From contig OY730170.1 in assembly GCA_963422465.1 (NCBI GenBank), positions 3,820,379 to 3,884,378 on the forward strand: a stretch of DNA of 64,000 nt. The letters run 5' to 3'. The first letter of the stretch is position 1. Every line of letters begins with the position of its first letter. Source of the DNA: Lichina pygmaea (lineage: Eukaryota; Ascomycota; Lichinomycetes; Lichinales; Lichinaceae). Position numbers and translations under genes: made by a program. The notes beneath the pieces are model-generated. The model saw nothing but the letters and a program-made list of their open reading frames with translations. It was not told the origin of the DNA and searched no databases. Shown here piece after piece: positions 44,841 through 58,104 of this stretch.

Positions 44841-47069
44841 TCAGGGAGCGGCATCTTCGCGCTCGTCGTCTCCGGCGGAAGGGTCGGGGCGGTCCTGCCC
44901 TTCATGGCCCTTTGGCCTATGAAAGCGGCCGCTGCTGCCCGGACGGACGATCTCTGCTTCCATCCCGGCGATCGTCGCTCGCTCCGCAGCTCTCCAGCCG
45001 GCGACGCTTCGCTGCACGGATTCAAACATATCCCTGGTGTCCGCGACGACTCCCCCGTCATCATCGTTGTTGCTCCCACCGCCCTCTTCCGCTTCCGGTT
45101 CGTCTCCGCCATCCTCATCATCAGTTGTTGGATAAGGCGGCAGGTCAGGCTCTCCGTCGTCGTCCCCTTCGTCACAGTCGTCGTCATTGTCTTTCCGAGT
45201 CTTAGAAGCCTCGTTCTGGCGGCGACGACGACGTCGACTGAATAATGGACCGAAGCCTCTGTCAGGGTCCGGGTTGAACATCACCGCGTTCGCGAACATT
45301 CTCATCAGCTCCTTCTCAAGCTGGGCCGAGTTGACTATGCCCTTGGGCGGTACCACCGATTCATGAGCTGGAACCCAAAAGGTAGTGTTGCTCTTGGACG
45401 CAGATGGAGTACTCATTGCTCCACCGGTTGGCGCGACGCTCGACTGGCCAGGGCTGCCGGACATCGAAGCTTCAGCAGCCGCGTTAGGCGTGCTGGCAGC
45501 GACACTGTTGCCAACGTAGGAGTTAACAGCCTTCGCTCCCTGGGTGAGTGCGGCCTTGATGGACTTCAAGTCCTGGGGTCTGTAAACAACGTCTCGATAA
45601 CCCGGCACATCCTTTTCCTTGACGGGGCCAGCGAATAGAGAAGCGAACTTGTGGGCGCTGACATCGTTGAGAAGGGGTGCGCTGGTTCGCGGGAAATTGC
45701 GAGTGGCTAGAACCAAAGGAACACCGTCAAACGCAGAGATTGATCGACCCCTGATCGAATCAAAATCTTCCGTCGACAAGGACTGATCTCGCGAAGAGCG
45801 TTTTCTCTTGCGGCGCCCTCGAAGCTGATATTCTCGGGCCGCCAAACTTCGGTCGTCCCCTGTGGTGTCAGAATATTGCGGCCGTCGCGCCATCGGCAAG
45901 ACGCCGCCTACAGTGGGAGTAGACGGTTCCTCCTCTTTCACATCCTTGAGGTTCAGTGCATCTGTGGCTGATGGAGAAACCTCGCGGGATATAAGGGACT
46001 GGCTCCTCGTCTGAAGACCCGCCGAATCACGCATCGCGGGGTATGCCCCATGTCTTGAATGTAGGCTACTCTTGCGACTTGTATCACGAGCTGCCTCAGC
46101 TTGCGAATCAGACATGACTCTTCCCGGCGTACCTGACAGCTCACTGGGTCCCGACGACCTTGCGTGCTTGTAGGATGCTTCTGGCGGAAAAGATTCGTCG
46201 GCTTCGCTCAGAGGACTATAGGGCGGCTCGACTGGAGTATCTGGAGGCCTTTGAATGACGCCATCGTCAGGGGGTTTCCATCGGGTCGAAGATCCTGGGG
46301 TGGTGATGCGAAGGGGCAACTGGTCGGCATGAAGCCTCGTCTGCTCCACAGTCTTCGGCTCGAAAGAGTCAAACGAACGCTGGCTTCTCTGTAACACGTG
46401 CTCAGTCTGTGTTGCCGCGCCTTTGCTACTCGTTGGCGTCCTCGGAATCTCCACATTTGCATCCTGCGCCTGAAGCTGTGTGCTGCTGGTAGCAGGGGGC
46501 GATCGAGAAAGCGTTGCCATATTAGGCAGAGAAGACACGGTACTCTCATCAAGCAGCGCTTGATCCCGATCCCCGCTTTCGATCTCTAGAATCTCTTGCT
46601 GCAACTCCCGGATGCGTTTTTCGTCGCCGCGGATCAGATGGATCACGTGATCTTTATATTCCACGTAGAGCCGGTCCGCGATACGAGCAAGCATGGATGA
46701 ATCCCGTGAGCTGACTGATGTATGCTTCGAAGCTGGACTGGGCGACTGGCGCTTTCTCGATGAAGGGTGAACCCGATAGTCGCCAGTGCTAAATCCAACG
46801 ACTTCGCCGCCGCTCTCGGGAGGGAAACGCCTGCTCCTCTCATCTTCGAGTAGAGCAGTACAGGCATCCCTCAAAGCGCCTGGCTCTAACCTGTCGGCAT
46901 CATAGGCTTCCTGTTGGCGTAGAAGCGCATTTTGCTTCAGCCCATCTGAGATGCGGCTGAAGGCAGATGGATCGGCTCCATGCACAGCTAATGACCGGGA
47001 AAGTAGTAGTGTCTCCAGCGGTGTGAACTGGCTTGATACGTCCATCTTCGCTGTCCGGAAGAACGGCAT
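44841..47069 (-). CDS. Bromodomain protein, BRD8-like (probable NuA4 subunit)
   Basis: Intronless, 742 residues from the ATG at 47069; a second in-frame ATG at 47045 (MDVSSQFTPLETLLLSRSLA) is an equally good start and lies closer to the conserved part. The N-terminal 100 residues are a conserved helical region. A coiled-coil-like segment near 130-165 (DRLYVEYKDHVIHLIRG) is followed by a long disordered Ser/Pro region. A bromodomain spans about 475-600 (HKFASLFAGPVKEKDVPGYR, VVYRPQDLKSIKAAL, KELMRMFANAVMFNPDPDRG), interrupted by a low-complexity insert. The acidic C-terminus follows. Fungal BRD8-like proteins such as Bdc1 of fission yeast belong to the NuA4 acetyltransferase complex; membership here is inferred. 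Confidence 0.8.
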   Translation of the reverse strand: MPFFRTAKMDVSSQFTPLETLLLSRSLAVHGADPSAFSRISDGLKQNALLRQQEAYDADRLEPGALRDACTALLEDERSRRFPPESGGEVVGFSTGDYRVHPSSRKRQSPSPASKHTSVSSRDSSMLARIADRLYVEYKDHVIHLIRGDEKRIRELQQEILEIESGDRDQALLDESTVSSLPNMATLSRSPPATSSTQLQAQDANVEIPRTPTSSKGAATQTEHVLQRSQRSFDSFEPKTVEQTRLHADQLPLRITTPGSSTRWKPPDDGVIQRPPDTPVEPPYSPLSEADESFPPEASYKHARSSGPSELSGTPGRVMSDSQAEAARDTSRKSSLHSRHGAYPAMRDSAGLQTRSQSLISREVSPSATDALNLKDVKEEEPSTPTVGGVLPMARRPQYSDTTGDDRSLAAREYQLRGRRKRKRSSRDQSLSTEDFDSIRGRSISAFDGVPLVLATRNFPRTSAPLLNDVSAHKFASLFAGPVKEKDVPGYRDVVYRPQDLKSIKAALTQGAKAVNSYVGNSVAASTPNAAAEASMSGSPGQSSVAPTGGAMSTPSASKSNTTFWVPAHESVVPPKGIVNSAQLEKELMRMFANAVMFNPDPDRGFGPLFSRRRRRRQNEASKTRKDNDDDCDEGDDDGEPDLPPYPTTDDEDGGDEPEAEEGGGSNNDDDGGVVADTRDMFESVQRSVAGWRAAERATIAGMEAEIVRPGSSGRFHRPKGHEGQDRPDPSAGDDEREDAAP

Positions 47070-47739
47070 CCAGGCAGACAGTCAAAGCCTATAGGGTAAC
47101 CGAAATCTGGTGTCAAGCTGCAGCAATGTTGTCTGCGGCAATCAGCGCAGGTGAGGTTAGATCAAAACATCTGATATTGAGAAGCGCCTGAAACTCATGA
47201 CCAGACAAAAGGCTCTCGCAACCAAGTAAACATGTGATAGTGAGTGGCAGTAACACTGGATGATGCTGTACCTCGACCATTATTGAACGTGATCATAAGG
47301 AGCAGCTTCCCCTACCAACGTACGTTGGGTACTTACGTGCCGTACAAGTACGCTCCGTACCTCGTACTGCAATTACTGGACGTACGAACCTAGCCACAGC
47401 TAGCCACGCGCACACGCCACAAACTGGAGCCGCCACGGCATACACAGCCACCTTGTGAACCTGACGTGCCACGCGTGCTAGGATCGCCAGTCGTCTTTGA
47501 TCTGACTCAGCACTACGTGAGTACGTATGTACAGCTTACAGGATGACTTTTGCACTGCGACAGCACACAGTTCCTCAGTACCAGTACTGCACGGATGCTA
47601 TGTGAGCATCTTCGTCGATCCTGTGGCCAAAGATACAGCTAGAGTACGTATGTACTTCTGTACAAGTTGACGACACGGATCACAAATGTGAAAGCAGAGC
47701 GACCCGGCTATTGAGCTAAAATTTAAAACCAAAAACGTT
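47070..47739. other. Intergenic, GTAC-rich
   Basis: Promoter of the bromodomain gene and 3' flank of the tRNA. GTAC words cluster at 47320-47390, 47520-47535 and 47640-47665. A T5 run (A run at 47730-47735 on the plus strand) follows the tRNA and would serve as the RNA polymerase III terminator. Confidence 0.55.
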
Positions 47740-47811
47740 CGAACGAAGCAGGACTCGAACCTGCAACCTTACCCTTAGGAGGGGTATGCTCTACCATTGA
47801 GCCATCCGTCC
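47740..47811 (-). tRNA. tRNA-Arg(CCU)
   Basis: 72-nt intronless cloverleaf. Acceptor GGACGGA pairs with TTCGTTC (two G-U pairs); D arm GCTC/GAGC with a GG-containing loop; anticodon stem TACCC/GGGTA with loop CTCCTAA, anticodon CCT; T stem GCAGG/CCTGC with loop TTCGAGT; discriminator G. It reads AGG codons. No encoded CCA, as expected in a eukaryote. A T-run follows the 3' end. Confidence 0.95.
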
Positions 47812-48790
47812 ATGAGATTATTGCATCATCGTCAAAGCCGGCTGAGACATGACCGTGGAAATATCCTAAGTATATATAATCTCTCAATAGGTTCAGAGCC
47901 TCTTGTACCACGTCACTCCTACTCAACTTATTGACACGTGACTAGGATTAATCATCTTCCCAAGTCCTCCTAGGTTATATCAATGAAGGGCTAGTAAGAT
48001 GACGTTCTCTATCGATCAAGAGCTTTCAAAGAGCTTTACAGCGTAAAAGTGACTGGCTAACACAGGATGAGAAGTGGTCGCTGTACCAGTACGCTTGTAT
48101 TGTACGAGGGTATTCGTACCATGAGGTACTTACGGTAGTTGGGCATTGAGGGCAGCAAATTTGGTAAAAGCTAATATACAAGAGCCATGCCCACGATCGG
48201 ATCCCTTCTTGTCAGAATCATTGAGGAAGGCAGTCTGTATCCTTCCAGTCCTAAGAGCTGGAGGTGTTTGAGAATCGTATTGGAGAGGCCGATGACAAAG
48301 TGGAGGGAGAAAAGGTGCATCTATGAAGACAGGGAAGTATCGACGCTCCCAGCAGTTCCCATCAAATAGCGTTCATAGTCGGGCAATCCATCAAATATCG
48401 TCAAATCGTACCGAGCCAATATGCTTGTTGAGGCGCGGGTCCATCTGGAGCATCCATCTGATGCCCTAAAAAAACCATCCAAAGGTCACCCTGACCTTGA
48501 AAGCAGAGAATCCCAACGCGAGCTCGACGTAGATCCCGCCTCTGGTACGTCCGACTGCTTAAGGGCAACAGCAGCAAGCCATGCGAGCTTTAGCAGGTGA
48601 CCTGCTTCAAGGATGCCTTGGTCGTCTCTGGCGCCAACAATCGGAGCTCCACCACATTATGGACGGACGCTCGGCCATTCTGGGTTGTATTGCGTCTTGA
48701 CACCGTGGGAGTTCATCGACACTCCAACCGAATGGGACTCGAGATAATCGGACGCCCTTCTTTCAACCCCATTCAGAGCAGATGACAATG
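47812..48790. other. Intergenic
   Basis: Upstream flank of the tRNA and 3' flank of the small mitochondrial-type gene. No recognised gene. Confidence 0.5.
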
Positions 48791-49318
48791 CTACCGGCGT
48801 GCACTATTCACTGCTGTTGGGCTCGATGAGTAGTTTTCAGCGGCGGGCCGGCCACTAGATTCAATCCTCCGCGTCATATCCACCTCATGCCAGAACCAGT
48901 CCCGTATCTGAGCAGGAGACATGATTAACGCTAGTAGCGAGATCTGTGAAATGGTATGTAGGGCTCACGTATTGAATGGGTCTGATCTCTTGGCCCCAGT
49001 CCATGAAGAGAATCATGTAAGCGGCTGCAGCTGTATATGATGAAGCAGAGTTAGCAATAAGCACTTTCTTTGAGGCCAGATGGAACTCGAACCGGTAATG
49101 CTGCCCCACTGTGCCAAAGTCAAGACCTTCATCATCCGGGGTCGCTGCCACTTCAATGTCGATCGACGCTTGAACCGCCTTTCCAGCCGAAGTTGGTGTT
49201 TGGGGGACATCGTAGAAAAGTCAGGCGGCCAGGTTTTCTTCGCTTTGAACGGATTTGCGCCCTGGCGCAACTGCGATTGGGCTGCATCTGTCATGCAACG
49301 GAAGGTGGAACGGAGCAT
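48791..49318 (-). CDS. Small probable mitochondrial protein, conserved in fungi
   Basis: Exons 49318-49093, 49030-48969 and 48907-48791 give 134 residues with matching phases. The N-terminus is basic (MLRSTFRCMTDAAQSQLRQG). It is followed by a block I associate with a small conserved fungal family: NPFKAKKTWPPDFSTMSPKH, then QLRLERRFKRRSTLKWQRPR. A single hydrophobic span (TAAAAYMILFMDWG) is created by the first splice, and IRDWFWHEV by the second. Intron 1 uses the unusual donor GTTCGA but has a TGCTAAC branch site. A mitochondrial inner-membrane location is inferred from the basic start plus one span. It is divergent from leucyl-tRNA synthetase, 212 bp apart. Confidence 0.72.
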
Positions 49319-49530
49319 GTTGTGAGGTGTTGTCGCTATCTAGAGAGGTAGGCGCATGGGATTTATAGGGTTCCGTCCGGTACGGGCTGATGTCTGTACA
49401 AGCAACCTACTTTCAGCTGATAATTCGCAAGCGAAAGAAAGCCCATAAATTTTCGCGCGACGCTGCGTAGGAGGTTACTATGCTCGATTGTGCGTCGCTA
49501 TGAAAATGGACTTGGGGTGATGAGCTTGCG

Positions 49531-52500
49531 ATGCGGATTCAGACCGTCTTATCGGCTAGTCGACTTCTGCATGCTGTCTTGAGGTCTCGTCAGCAACAAG
49601 CACCACCAAGGAACACGACCGACAAAACCCCTCCTGCAAACCCAGCACACCCGCAGAGCCGAACTTTCTCGATCAGGATGGCAACAAAAAGCGTGCCAGC
49701 GGGGGCGCCACAGACGGACGCCCAGCAGCGGGCGACCCTCACGCTCGAGAATGTGAGATTTTATTCCCAATGAGTTTCTCAATGCGAAGGGCAATAGCTA
49801 ATCTACGGTGCTCATGAGACAGACTGGGAAGAGAGATACCCTGATAGCCATCGAAAAACAATACCAGAGGCGCTGGGTCGAAGATGGCATATTCCAATCC
49901 GATGCTCCGTCGATCTCCGAGGTCCCGCTCAACAGCACGTCGCCCAGCGGCTTGCGCAAGAGGCAGCCCAAGTTCTTTGGGACTATGGCGTACCCATACA
50001 TGAATGGTACTCTACATATGGGCCATAGCTTCACGGTCAGCAAGATCGAGTTTGCAGCTGGCTTTGCGAGGATGCAAGGCCGCCGAGCGCTGTTCCCCCT
50101 AGGCTTTCACTGCACCGGCATGCCGATCAAAGCTTGCGCCGACAAGTTGATCAGAGAAGTCGAGATGTTCGGGACAAAGTTCGACAGATGCCCGGAATTA
50201 CATGAGTCCGACGATGGCGATGGCCCAGATATTGGCACCACTCCGCCGGCGCCGACACAGAACATGGCCCGTGACGATGTCACCAAGTTCGTTGCCAAGA
50301 AAACCAAGGTGGCTGCCAAAGCGGTCAAGGCCAAGTACCAGTTTCAGATTATGCTCTCGATTGGCATACCGCTCGAGGAGATCCACCGATTTGCAGATCC
50401 GCAGTACTGGCTGACTTTCTTCCCGCCCCTCTGCGAGCAACATCTCACCAACATCGGAGCACGAATAGACTGGAGAAGGTCTTTTGTGACCACCGACGCA
50501 AATCCGTACTACGATGCCTTTGTACGGTGGCAGATGAATCGGTTGAAGGAACTCGACAAGATCAGGTATGGCAAGCGGGAAACCGTCTACTCGCCCAAGG
50601 ACGGTCAGCCCTGCATGGACCACGACCGGAGCACAGGAGAAGGTGTAGGCTGTCAGAAATATTCTGGTCTGTTGTTGGACGTCAAAGAGTGGGCTCCGGA
50701 CGTCGAGAGTCTCATAGCTACAAAGCTCCCGAGCAACGCAAAGGTATCTCTGGTTGCAGCGACACTGCGTCCCGAGACCATGTACGGGCAGACGTGCTGC
50801 TTCGTCGGACCAAGCATCACCTATGGGGTCTTCAAAGTCAGCGAGAATCGGTGTTTCGTTATGACCCAGCGCTCTGCAAGGAATCTTGCCTTTCAAGGGG
50901 TACCCGGCATTTTCGAGGACTTTGGCAGCCATCCTTTGGTCGCTGAAATCCCAGGTTCTGCTTTAATTGGGACGCTCGTCAACGCCCCTCTGTCGGTGCA
51001 TAGCAAGGGGGTACGGATCCTACCCATGGAGACCGTTTTGGCGACTAAAGGAACAGGCATCGTAACATCAGTTCCATCGGACAGCCCACACGACTACGCC
51101 ACTGTCATGGACCTGATCAAAAAGGCCGATTACTATCGGATCAAGAAAGAATGGGCAGAGCTGGAGATTGTCCCCATCATCCACACTCCTTCTTACGGAG
51201 AACTGACTGCTCCTACCTTGGTCAAGAAGATGAAAATCAACTCGCCCAAGGATACGAAGCAGCTGGAAGAGGCCAAGGAACTGGCTTACAAAGAAGGCTA
51301 CTACCAAGGGGTCTTGTTGGTAGGGGAGTTCAAGGGACGAAAAGTCAGCGAGGCCAAAGACAACATCCACAAAATCTTGGAAGAACGTGGAGAGGCCTTT
51401 GAGTACTGGGAGCCAGAAGGTCCCGTGATCAGTCGTTCCGGCGACGAATGTGTAGTCGCCAAGATGGACCAATGGTATCTCAACTACGGGGCGGATACCG
51501 AATGGAAGAACCAGGCTCTCGACTGGGTCAGAGGAGGGCTCAACACCTACACCGACGAGGCTCGGAATAGCTTCGAAGCGGTCCTGAATTGGCTTAACAG
51601 ATGGGCTTGTGCCAGGACCTACGGGTTGGGATCCAAGCTCCCATTCGATCCGAAGTTCCTGGTGGAGAGTCTTAGCGATAGTACCATCTACATGGCCTAC
51701 TACACCATCGCCCATTACCTTCACAAGGACATATACGGAAAGGAGGCAGGCCTTGCCCACGCAAAACCGGAGCAGATGACGGACGAGGTGTGGGACGTTG
51801 TGTTTGCGCGGAGAGACCTCACCGACGAGGTCATTCAGAGCAGCGGGATCGGCAGGAGCGCTCTCGAGGCGATGCGCAGGGAGTTTGAGTACTGGTACCC
51901 TCTGGATCTTCGTGTCTCGGGGAAGGACCTGATCAACAACCACCTGACGTTCTTCCTCTACATCCATATCGCGCTGTTTCCGCCGGAGTACTGGCCCCGA
52001 AGTATTCGCTCCAATGGACATCTTCTCCTGAACGGCGAGAAAATGAGCAAGAACACCGGCAACTTCTTGACGCTGGACGATGTGACCAAGAAGTACGGCG
52101 CCGACGCCAGTCGGATCGCGCTGGCCGATGCTGGCGACGGCATCGAAGATGCCAATTTTGAGGAGACTGTCGCGAACAGCAACATTCTGAGATTATTCAC
52201 CCTCAGAGAGTGGTGCGAGGATATGGTCAAGAATCAGAAGAGTCTTCGATCTGGTGCACAGGAGGGAATCTGGGACAGACTATTCGACAACGAGATGAAC
52301 AGCCTCGTCCACGAGGCTCGTCGCAACTACGAGGAGTAAGTAGTTTGATTTTGTGCAGTTTTATTTCAAGCGATGAGCTACTGATGATGTGTAGGACCTC
52401 ATACAAGCTTGCACTTAAGTCGGCTCTCTACGACTTCACTGGGGCGAGAGACTTCTACCGAGAATCCACAAACGCCACGGGGTCGGGCATGCACCGTGAC

Positions 52501-53269
52501 TTGGCTCTCAAGTACATCGAGCTACAAGCTCTCTTGCTGACGCCCATCGCTCCCCACTGGGCAGAGTACATCTGGCTGGAGGTGCTTGGCAAAGTAAGGT
52601 GGCTGCCGCATACTACATCTCTTCGCCGCTAACTGGCCGAAGTCATCCACGATCCAGAACGAGCTTTATCCGGAAGTGCCTGACACGGATCCAGCCGCAT
52701 CAGCCGCACGAGAGTACATCAAGAATATCGCATCGAACATCACCTCGGCCGAGGCAACACAGCAGAAAAAGAAAGACAAGGGCAAAAACATCTCCTTCGA
52801 CCCCAAGAAGCCCAAGAAGCTTACGATCTTCGTCGCGTCCAATTACCCGGCCTGGCAGGAAAAGTACGTCGAGCTAGTCCGGGAGGCGTTCGACGCGACG
52901 AGCATCAAAGTCGACGAAAAACAGCTCAACCCACAGATTTCCAAGCTAGGGGAGATGAAGAAGGCGATGCCGTTCGTGCAAGGGCTCAAGAGGCGCTTGT
53001 TGGGCGGAGAGAGCCCGCAAGCGGTGTTCGAGCGCAAGCTTGCGTTCGATGAGCTTGGCATCTTGACAGAGGCCGCCCCGGCGCTGAAGAAGACTGCGGG
53101 ATGCAAGGGCCTGGACATCATCGCCGTGGACGATGATGGAAAGACGGGGAGGCTCTTCGTGGCAGCGGACGAAGCGAAGGGCGGAGACAAGGTCGAGAAC
53201 CTGCCTTACACCGCCGATGGGGCTGTTCCTGGTAGTCCGACCTTTCATTTCCAGAATGTGGAGGCTTAG
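49531..53269 (+). CDS. Leucyl-tRNA synthetase (cytosolic type)
   Basis: Class I synthetase that charges tRNA-Leu. Exons 49531-49752, 49823-52335, 52395-52593 and 52643-53269 give 1,186 residues from the first ATG. The in-frame ATG at 49681 (MATKSVPAGAPQ) gives 1,136, nearer the usual cytosolic length. The HIGH motif appears as HMGH at about 139-142 of the long form and KMSKS as KMSKN near 813. A large CP1 editing domain lies between them, and the anticodon-binding and C-terminal regions (QNELYPEVPD, KLTIFVASNYPAWQEKYVEL) follow. This archaeal/eukaryotic-type enzyme differs from mitochondrial NAM2. The extra 50 residues of the long form are basic and poor in acids, like a mitochondrial presequence. 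Confidence 0.94.
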
Positions 53270-53547
53270 GCTTGACTTCTAGATAGATCGGCCGTACGCT
53301 TTGGCCGCAGTTGAAAAAGTTCCCTTCGATATCTGTAGGATCCACTTGTAAGGAGTACCGTCGTAGCAACGGATCGTGGTGCTTAGTCATCATCGTACTG
53401 GTATGTACCCGTGCGGAGCTACCCGGTACAGCACGGTACCTGCGAAGTGACTCATCTCTACGGGTCGTGACTACTCGTATAACGTCCAACGACCAAAAAG
53501 TAACCCTACCATTGTCTTCAAGCAGATTCCCCAGTCAATCGACAGCC

Positions 53548-53937
53548 ATGTCGGTGTACGACGAGATCGAGATCGAGGACATGACCTACGACTCGACGTT
53601 GGAGATCTACCACTATCCCTGTCCATGTGGCGATCGATTCGAGATTTCCATTGCGGACCTGAAGGACGGGGAAGAGATTGCTGTCTGTCCTAGTTGCAGC
53701 TTGATGATCCGAGTGATCTTTGACGTGGTAAGCGGCGAGGAGTTTTTGCTGTTCCTTCTGTTCTTTCTGACCGGTCGTATCGAGGGCGTCTGCGATGGGT
53801 TGACGGGCTCGGAAGGACTGGGCTGGTCCTAGGGGGTTAGATCGAAACAGGATGGCACGGATGGCTAACCAGAGCCCTAGGATTCTTTGCCGACCGTTGT
53901 AACCAACAACGGCCAGAGTGTTGCTGTTGCCAACTGA
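53548..53937 (+). CDS. DPH3: Diphthamide biosynthesis protein 3 (CSL zinc finger)
   Basis: Small electron carrier to the Dph1-Dph2 radical SAM enzyme in diphthamide synthesis on eEF2; in yeast (Kti11) it also supports Elongator-dependent tRNA modification. Exons 53548-53727 and 53881-53937 give 78 residues. [20 protein letters not shown], then [12 protein letters not shown] and [14 protein letters not shown] supply the four Cys ligands. The second exon codes the short tail [13 protein letters not shown]; the intron has a GCTAAC branch site near its end. Reading through the donor would add unrelated hydrophobic residues. Confidence 0.94.
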
Positions 53938-54807
53938 GCAGTCGCCTGAGCAATCGCCAGAGTGGCATAGACGTTGAAGATTACTGACTCTGTCGTGAGC
54001 CGTGACGGTCGACAGTACGGCGTGGGCACGTGGGACTGAACGTCAAGCTGCCGTACTACAGCAGGCAGAACAAGACGAAACAAAAAACCCACCAAGAGAG
54101 CAACGGCGTCGTCCTTCACTGCTTCTTGCTCTGGAACGAAGTCAAACGGAAAGACGTGGCTGAGAAGACGATGATGGAGGACGCTTTCTATCTCAGCGAT
54201 AGATAGGTGTCTCACTTCGCGACACATGTCGCGTACCCACCCCCCGCCATAGCGACGCAATCATCTTCCAGCCACGACATCGACCGAGGACTGGAATGCC
54301 TCCAGGTGTTGAACCTCGAACAACCCGTTCTGACGCGCAAAGTCGCACACCAAGACATCCACAACGCCGGCTCTCGCAACAGTCTTCTTTGAATAGACAT
54401 TGGGACGAGGAACGATGGGCTTGTACTCGGTCGAGTCGCGGGTGGTAGATGGGCTACTAAGTAATTACCCAGCAAATAGTGTGGTCTAACGGGGCCAGAC
54501 CGAGCTGTCTGATACTCTTCATGGACGAAATTCCTCATCGCCGTTTGCTCTAGACACTGACATAGTCTTGAGTACTCCCCCGGCATCGACACAAGTTCTC
54601 TGAGCACATGCACCATACACAACTCAGTAGATGACGTGATCTATCTAAGTTAGAGACAAGAATTTATGAGGCCAAATAAGAAAGATCTCTTTTTGACAGG
54701 TTCGGCTTGCCTTTAACAGCCCTCATCTCTCCAAAGAGACATATCTCGAATGACATACATGCAATCGTCACATTCTTCTTTGTGGCGAGGTCGGCAAGAG
54801 ACGAGGC
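53938..54807. other. Intergenic with a protein-like minus-strand stretch
   Basis: On the minus strand between about 54440 and 54260 a frame reads EYKPIVPRPNVYSKKTVARA then GVVDVLVCDFARQNGLFEVQ, which looks coding. A second one at 54260-53877 (SIAEIESVLHHRLLSHVFPF) could be a later exon. I could not find convincing splice sites joining them or a clear start, and recognise no domain. A small unannotated gene overlapping the DPH3 3' end is possible. Confidence 0.3.
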
Positions 54808-56736
<1,929 letters not shown>

Positions 56737-57291
56737 TGTGCAGATATATGATTGAGTCTTCTGTTTCAAGTCCTGCGTACATACGTACATACGTAGAAGT
56801 TCCTCACAAGAGGTCAGCCTCCGGCCTAGGCAGAGCAATTAGTCAGCAGCCAGGGGCAAGTACGGTACGGTAGGAGACAATGAAGGACCTACTTGTCCTG
56901 TCCTCTTCTTCGGTTTCCCTTCGCGAGTCCTCGTCCTCGACTGGGTTGCATGTCCCGGCCGAGACCTGAGCGTGCTTGCAGGTCTTCCAATCGAGTTTCT
57001 TGCAAGAGGTGGAAACTATTTTCGGTCGCAGGACACAGTCACGTGCAGCTACCCCGCCATGCCCGCCATGCCCGCTGGCCTACGGTAACCGCGCCGCTCC
57101 GTCCGCGCCACCCAGCTATGCCAGGCACGTGCCAGGTTACTCCTTGTGTTACCATCTAGCGGCTCCAAGCTGCTGATGGATAATTCACCAGCGCACTACG
57201 TATGTACATGTGTACAGCGTAACGTGATCTACTATCTAGAGAGACGTATCTGACAGATGAGAGCTGAGTCTCATAAGTAAGAAAGTGAGAT
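56737..57291. promoter_or_regulatory. Divergent promoter, MET2 and AP-3 sigma
   Basis: 555 bp between divergent starts. Contains TCACGTG (CACGTG at 57040-57045), near-matches to the Gcn4/Cpc1 site TGASTCA (AGACTCA at about 56753-56759 on the minus strand and TTAGTCA near 56838), and GTAC clusters at 56775-56795. Regulatory use is inferred from the pathway. Confidence 0.4.
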
Positions 57292-58104
57292 ATGATTAAC
57301 GCAGTCCTGGTTTTCAACAACTCGGGTCAACCCCGCTTGACCAAATTTTATACGCAGCTGGTATGGTTACTTTTTGCTCATTCTCATTGAATCTGACCAG
57401 TCGGAATGATGAAGCGTCAAGTTGAATTGGGGCATGCTTTGTAGGCCTGTTTCTCGAGTTTTAGTGCAGAAGCTTTGTTCATCAATGAAGCAAGTTCAGG
57501 CTGACACCTGCCTCCGTCGTTCAAGGACACCAGCGTCCAGCAACGGCTGATATCTGAGATCTTCACGCTCGTCTCACATCGGCCAAACTCAGCATGTAAC
57601 TTCCTACCGTACGTCTGGAGGTCGGATTCTTTGGGAATGTTATGGGCAGTCGTCACTGATTCTTCTTGTAGGCTCCCGCCGCTCCTTGCCAATTCCACCT
57701 CATCGGCGTCCTCAACAGCGGCGCAGCACGATGACACACCCTCGCTGATCACCTACCGGCACTACGCAACGCTGTACTTCATCATGATCAGCACGTCGAC
57801 CGAGTCGCCCTTGGCCCTGCTGGACCTGATCCAGGTCTTTGTCGAGGCTCTCGACCGGCTGTTCGAGAACGTCTGCGAGCTCGATCTGATCTTCAACTTC
57901 GAGACGCTCCATGCGACGCTCGCCGAGATGGTGGTTGGTGGCGTCGTCATCGAGACGAGCCTCGACAAGATCGTCGACGGCGTCCGAACCCAGGGCAAGG
58001 TCGCCAAACGGCCGGTCAACGAGACGAGAGGTGGGCTCGGTGCCACTGCAAGCGGTCTCGCGGCGTTCAGAGGGCCGGCGGATGTGGCTTGGAGTGGTCG
58101 ATGA
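57292..58104 (+). CDS. APS3: AP-3 adaptor complex sigma subunit
   Basis: Small subunit of the AP-3 adaptor, which sorts cargo from Golgi or endosome to the vacuole. Exons 57292-57360, 57526-57608 and 57672-58104 give 194 residues in phase. The start MINAVLVFNNSGQPRLTKFY is the sigma-3 signature. Then LDTSVQQRLISEIFTLVSHR and CNFLPLPPLL, a short Ser/Ala insert, and the longin core ITYRHYATLYFIMISTSTES, VFVEALDRLFENVCELDLIF and EMVVGGVVIETS. The Gly/Ala-rich C-terminal tail is not conserved. The family signature clearly favours AP-3 over AP-1 or AP-2 sigma. Confidence 0.93.
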
